Shown here: piece after piece, positions 60,961 to 64,000 of the stretch
How positions within the stretch are numbered: position 1 is the stretch's first letter
How the letters are laid out: every line of letters starts with the position of its first letter
Assembly: GCA_017303635.1 (NCBI GenBank)
Contig: JAFLCG010000006.1
Span: 186,001-250,000 of the forward strand
Origin: Anaerolineae bacterium
Lineage (GTDB): Bacteria; Chloroflexota; Anaerolineae; Aggregatilineales; Phototrophicaceae
Reading direction: 5' to 3'
Length of the DNA: 64,000 bases
Made by a program: the position numbers and the translations under genes
The notes under the pieces: model-generated
Told to the model about the DNA's origin: nothing
The model's database searches: none
What the model saw: only the letters and a program-made list of their open reading frames with translations

Positions 60961-61147
60961 CAACTCCCCCAAAATCCGAATGCACCCGTGCTGCTTCGTG
61001 AATTGACGAGATATGTTGGCTGTGTGTATGCTGTGAGCTTCTGGTTCCTGCACTGAATGGTTTATCAGTTCGCCGGACGAGGCGTACCTCGTCCTTATCA
61101 CATATCCTGCGGCCTATAAATACCCTTAGGTTGAATGAGTTTCCCCT

Positions 61148-61948
61148 ATGGCAATCGACTACACCATCGACTATCAATGCGCACCGAAACAAGCCCTGAC
61201 CCCGGACGGCATCCTCGACCGGCTGAAGGGGAAAGCACGGGCCGAACGAGTCATCCGTTTGTTCCGGCAAAACAAGGATGACCGTCCACCCAACCAGATG
61301 GGTTTTGAATTCAGCCGCAACACTCCGGACGGCACGGAAGAAACCAAAGTCATCAATGTACAGGACATGCTTGACCGCGCCGCTGAACTTAATCCGCTGG
61401 CGCACTATTGCGAGGGCTGCCCGGCGCGGGTGCTGGATGAGGCGTTTGGCTGTTTCGGGCGCATCGACTATCCGATCTCGCGAGCAGCAGAGGTCTGGCT
61501 ACTCCGTCAACTCCCAATGACCGGTGAATTCCTGGCCTGGACTCTGCTCCGGCAGCAATTAGCGGATATGGGAGTCGATGGCAACATCGTCAATACCATG
61601 CGTCTGCCGGACCAACCCTTTTTTGATGAAAAGCAGATTCTGGCAAAACAACTCGGTGAGTATGGAGTCAGCACCAATCAGCTTTTCCAACTGCTGTTTT
61701 TAGCGGGTGGCGCTATCAAACCGAGCTATGCCGCGGTACTCCTGGTCGTGTTCAAAGCCATCCGCCGAGATATGGAAGCGCCGGAGTTGATGACGCTCAC
61801 GCAATCGCCGGAAGATGCCTTCGAGCGGTATCCTTTCCTGATGAACCCATCAGATGATGATGACCAGAGCATCCGCCAGTACAAGAGCTTCTTCAAGGCA
61901 CTCTGGATCGCATGGGGGTTGAACGTTCCACTCCTGCTGGATGTGTGA
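61148..61948 (+). CDS. hypothetical protein, partner of the PDDEXK_5-like gene
   Basis: 266 residues, soluble, not recognised. The N-terminal half (to about 115) has a mixed sequence with an ordered Cys-containing piece (HYCEGCPARVLDEAFGCFGRI). The C-terminal half is helical (YPISRAAEVWLLRQLPMTGEFLAWTLLRQQLAD; NQLFQLLFLAGGAIKPSYAAVLLVVFKAIRRDM; SIRQYKSFFKALWIAWGLNVPLLLDV). The CxxC plus Cys could bind zinc. The next gene begins three bases after its stop, so the two are translated together and probably function together. Confidence 0.6.
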   Translation: MAIDYTIDYQCAPKQALTPDGILDRLKGKARAERVIRLFRQNKDDRPPNQMGFEFSRNTPDGTEETKVINVQDMLDRAAELNPLAHYCEGCPARVLDEAFGCFGRIDYPISRAAEVWLLRQLPMTGEFLAWTLLRQQLADMGVDGNIVNTMRLPDQPFFDEKQILAKQLGEYGVSTNQLFQLLFLAGGAIKPSYAAVLLVVFKAIRRDMEAPELMTLTQSPEDAFERYPFLMNPSDDDDQSIRQYKSFFKALWIAWGLNVPLLLDV

Positions 61949-61951
61949 GCC

Positions 61952-62698
61952 GTGCGGCACCTGACCAAAGATAAAGGTGATCTAGGCGTGGCGCGGACTT
62001 TGCCAGATCTGCTGGAACATGGCATCCGTGCCTGCCTCCCACTTTCCGAACATCTGCCGTTTGACCTGATCGCCGTCATGCCGGACTTCACCACTTTGCG
62101 CCGGGTGCAGGTGAAGTATCGCGGTATGGAACGGGGTGCCGTTGAACTTGAGTTCAAATCGAACTACTACGACTCGAAACGCATTTATAGCAAGTATGTG
62201 GATCTAGGCGAACTGGATGTCTACGCTATCTATAATCCGCAGGCCTATCAGGTCTACTATCTGCGGATTGATGAAATCCGCCCGGATATGCGCTCGATTA
62301 CCTTGCGGGTAGAGCCGCCGAAGAATGGGCAAAAACTCGGCGTGAAGCTGGCGGCGAATTATGTTAACCCTTGCCGAATCGCGCCCGATATTAAACCTAT
62401 ACCAGCCTGCCTACGCCTCAATACCGAGTTGGATGAAATCGCGCTCGACAAGGCTATCGCCTGGCTGATGGGGCAAGAAATTCAACCCTGCCTGTCGCAC
62501 TCAGCTTATCTCCCATTTGATCTGGTCGCAGTCTTGCCAGATATGAAAATACTCAAGCGAGTACGGGTCGGTTGGGGGACGGTCGAGTGGACATCCTACG
62601 CCGATTGGTTCGTGGTCTATGAACCGGCTCAGCAAGCTTGTCGGTTGTATGAGTCAGGGGCTTTACCGGCTGACCTGATCCGCAAAGCTGCGGGTTGA
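61952..62698 (+). CDS. protein with duplicated PDDEXK_5-like nuclease domain
   Basis: 248 residues starting with GTG, three bases after the previous stop. The first half (about 1-140) matches the PDDEXK_5/group I intron endonuclease-like family: KGDLGVARTLPDLLEHGIRACLPLSEHLPFDLIAVMPD, RRVQVKYR (the core Asp and QVK), and YVDLGELDVYAIYNPQAYQVYYLRIDE. The second half (about 160-240) repeats the pattern (LDKAIAWLMGQEIQPCLSHSAYLPFDLVAVLPDMKILKRVRVGW), but the lysine of QVK is replaced (VGW). So one domain is probably active and one degenerate. The target is unknown; context gives no intron or mobile element. Confidence 0.75.
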   Translation: MRHLTKDKGDLGVARTLPDLLEHGIRACLPLSEHLPFDLIAVMPDFTTLRRVQVKYRGMERGAVELEFKSNYYDSKRIYSKYVDLGELDVYAIYNPQAYQVYYLRIDEIRPDMRSITLRVEPPKNGQKLGVKLAANYVNPCRIAPDIKPIPACLRLNTELDEIALDKAIAWLMGQEIQPCLSHSAYLPFDLVAVLPDMKILKRVRVGWGTVEWTSYADWFVVYEPAQQACRLYESGALPADLIRKAAG

Positions 62699-62734
62699 AA
62701 AGCGCCTCTTTTTAGACCAAAATAGGGTACTATT

Positions 62735-62806
62735 GGCCCCGTAGCGCAATGGTAGCGCAGTTGACTTTTAATCAATTGGTTGCAGGTTCGAGCCCTGCCG
62801 GGGTCA
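62735..62806 (+). tRNA. tRNA-Lys (anticodon TTT)
   Basis: 72 bases. Acceptor GGCCCCG pairs with CGGGGTC (one G-U), the anticodon loop is CTTTTAA, the T-arm has GGTTCGAGCCC, and the discriminator is A. Confidence 0.95.
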
Positions 62807-62839
62807 CACAGGGTAGATTCTCAATAGTACGATGATTGC

Positions 62840-62858
62840 CCCCAGAGTGGGGATTTTT
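62840..62858 (+). terminator. short terminator after tRNA-Lys
   Basis: CCCCA-GAG-TGGGG followed by ATTTTT, 34 bases beyond the tRNA end. Confidence 0.6.
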
Positions 62859-62883
62859 GCTTTAGCGGCTGAAAGATAATCCC

Positions 62884-63876
62884 ATGAAGATGAAACTGGT
62901 TCCCGCACTGGGCCTTGAGCTATCAGCAGTCGGTTTTGGCTGTTGGGCAGCGGGCGGGAGCATCGTCTGGAATGGCGCAGACGATGCCATGACGATTCGT
63001 ACCATTCAGCGGGGTATGGATTTGGGCATCAACTTTTTTGATGTCGCGCCGGTCTACGGCTTTGGTCATGCTGAAATAACGCTGGGGCGAGCGCTGGGTA
63101 ACCGACGGTCACAAGTGATCATTGGCTCGAAATGTGGCCTGCGCTGGGATGACGCACACACGATTGTCAATAACCTGCGCCCAGAGAGCATCCGGCAGGA
63201 AATTGATGAGAGCCTGCGACGCTTACAGACCGACTATATTGATATTTATCAGATGCACTGGCCGGACCCGGCAACTCCTATCGGGGAGAGTATGGGAGCA
63301 CTGCGAGAGCTCCAGGCGGCAGGGAAAATCCGTCATATTGGTGTTTCGAACTTCTCGCGCGAGTTAGCAGATGAAGCCCGTGGTTATGGCGCGATTGTCT
63401 CTCACCAGGGGTTATATAACCTGCTGGAACATAATCCCACGCACTACCACAATATCCCCCTAACCTACCGCACCAAGGATGAGATCCTACCGCACTGCCA
63501 GGAACTAGGGCTGGCCTTCTTCCCATACAGTCCGCTGTTCCAGGGATTGCTGACCGAGCAGTTTAAAGCGACCAACCAATTTGATTCGCAGGATGTTCGG
63601 TCGGCCAATCCCAAGCTGAACGGGGCGCTCTTCCAGGTTTATTATGCGATCCGGGCAGAACTGCTGGCGTTTGCCCAGCGCATCGGTAAAACACTGGCGC
63701 AGGTAGCAATCAACTGGTTGATCGACCAACCCGCCGTGACCTCGGTGATCTGTGGCGCGCAGACGTTAGCCCAAGTCGAGGAAAATGCGGCCAGCGCGAG
63801 TTGGTCATTCACGTCGGAGATGCGAGCCGAGTTGGAGCAGATCTTGCAGGCTCATGCAGATGTGGTAAACAGCTAA
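62884..63876 (+). CDS. aldo/keto reductase
   Basis: 330 residues of the AKR TIM barrel. The catalytic tetrad is visible: Asp and Tyr in FFDVAPVYGFGHAE, Lys in VIIGSKCGLRWD, and His in YQMHWPDP. IRHIGVSNFS and VTSVICGAQTLAQVEENA (phosphate-binding end) are typical. It uses NADPH to reduce aldehydes or ketones, such as sugars; the substrate is not set by sequence. It is the first gene after tRNA-Lys and is convergent with a kinase gene cut by the window end. Confidence 0.93.
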   Translation: MKMKLVPALGLELSAVGFGCWAAGGSIVWNGADDAMTIRTIQRGMDLGINFFDVAPVYGFGHAEITLGRALGNRRSQVIIGSKCGLRWDDAHTIVNNLRPESIRQEIDESLRRLQTDYIDIYQMHWPDPATPIGESMGALRELQAAGKIRHIGVSNFSRELADEARGYGAIVSHQGLYNLLEHNPTHYHNIPLTYRTKDEILPHCQELGLAFFPYSPLFQGLLTEQFKATNQFDSQDVRSANPKLNGALFQVYYAIRAELLAFAQRIGKTLAQVAINWLIDQPAVTSVICGAQTLAQVEENAASASWSFTSEMRAELEQILQAHADVVNS

Positions 63877-63884
63877 ACAACGGC

Positions 63885-64000
63885 TCAACAAGGCAGCGTG
63901 ATCGTAAAGGTACTGCCCTGCCCCCGCCCCGCGCTGTTCACCGCAATGGTGCCGTTGTGAGCCTCGACAATGGCGCGGGCAATCGCCAACCCCAAACCCG
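63885..64000 (-). CDS. histidine kinase C-terminus (partial)
   Basis: The leftward frame ends at 63885 (TGA) and encodes GLGLAIARAIVEAHNGTIAV, then GQGSTFTITLPC. This is the G2 box and last strand of a HATPase_c domain of a sensor kinase. The rest lies beyond the window edge. Confidence 0.85.
   Translation of the reverse strand, partial: GLGLAIARAIVEAHNGTIAVNSAGRGQGSTFTITLPC

Larger units (their letters stand above)
60676..61147. repeat. repeat-rich intergenic region
   Basis: No gene is supported. From left to right: palindromic-family copy GGACGAGGC-GT-GCCTCGTCC (60759-60778), promoter block copy D, a 9-mer tandem repeat (60925-60960) and a second palindrome GGACGAGG-CGTA-CCTCGTCC (61075-61094). 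Short open frames here are low complexity (CPICPICPIC; LDILDILD). Confidence 0.6.

Noticed and set aside
60768..61001. Rightward and leftward frames in the 60.8-61.0 kb repeat region
   Set aside because: Coding sequence consists mainly of the translated 9-mer array (CPICPICPIC or LDILDILD), with no ribosome site.

Overview
The window reads as a chromosomal segment of a GC-rich bacterium, most probably a member of the Chloroflexota (Anaerolineae-like). This is an inference from several traits: lipoproteins and membrane-anchored proteins with Thr/Pro-rich linkers, TIR/WD40/STAND signalling proteins, heptanucleotide repeat arrays, and the tRNA-rpmG-tRNA-secE-nusG arrangement. No rRNA or species marker is present, so the assignment is moderate at best. 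There is no prophage, CRISPR array or intact insertion sequence. The window ends inside a histidine kinase gene on the minus strand.

Layout. 0-4.8 kb: an AT-richer TIR-WD40 protein, then a PHP-domain protein paired with an unusual zinc dehydrogenase. 4.8-7.8 kb (minus): glycosyltransferase, potassium channel, lipoprotein. 7.8-9.9 kb: a strong promoter, tRNA-Thr, tRNA-Tyr, tRNA-Thr, rpmG, tRNA-Trp, secE, nusG, terminator. 10-18 kb: an orphan AT-rich gene, a repeat region, a TIGR00266 protein, a formyl-THF cyclo-ligase-like protein, a PIN toxin-antitoxin pair and mfd. 18-28 kb: two secreted proteins, EamA and ZIP transporters (the ZIP gene with a metal-repressor-like palindrome), a TPR protein, proB, a Uma2 nuclease, an APH-like kinase and a receiver protein. 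28.5-34 kb (minus): an arsenic and organoarsenical detoxification operon (marR, arsO-like, arsN2, arsN1-like, MFS, arsC, arsM) behind a well-formed promoter with three MarR-like operator repeats. 34-42.5 kb: a TIR-transmembrane protein, an FGE-like protein, a hydrolase, a DUF420-like membrane protein, and a glycerate kinase with an SLC13 transporter. 42.7-48 kb: Asp-rich DUF5666-like secreted protein, PASTA protein, and a minus-strand ECF sigma / anti-sigma / HTTM operon. 48-64 kb: CheA-like kinase, MFS, coiled-coil membrane protein, DUF4062-NB-ARC-TPR protein, PAS kinase, GDSL hydrolase with rdgB, metallophosphoesterase, a two-gene unit encoding a duplicated PDDEXK_5-like nuclease, tRNA-Lys and an aldo-keto reductase.

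Three dispersed repeat systems cut across this layout. (1) Heptanucleotide arrays: one is inserted in frame inside the glycosyltransferase, and two others supply the stop codons of mfd and of the lipoprotein gene. (2) A small palindromic family (TGTAGGGACG...CGTCC type), about ten copies, two of them in frame inside genes and one supplying the stop codon of the STAND gene. (3) Four copies of a conserved promoter block (GGAACA-type box, 21-22 bp, extended -10), three of them followed by an ATG 6 nt after the -10 but by unrelated reading frames, so they look like regulated promoters for RNAs or decayed genes.

The strongest system-level candidates are the MarR-controlled arsenic operon, which lacks arsR and arsB/acr3, and the dispersed SOS-box-like promoter element.
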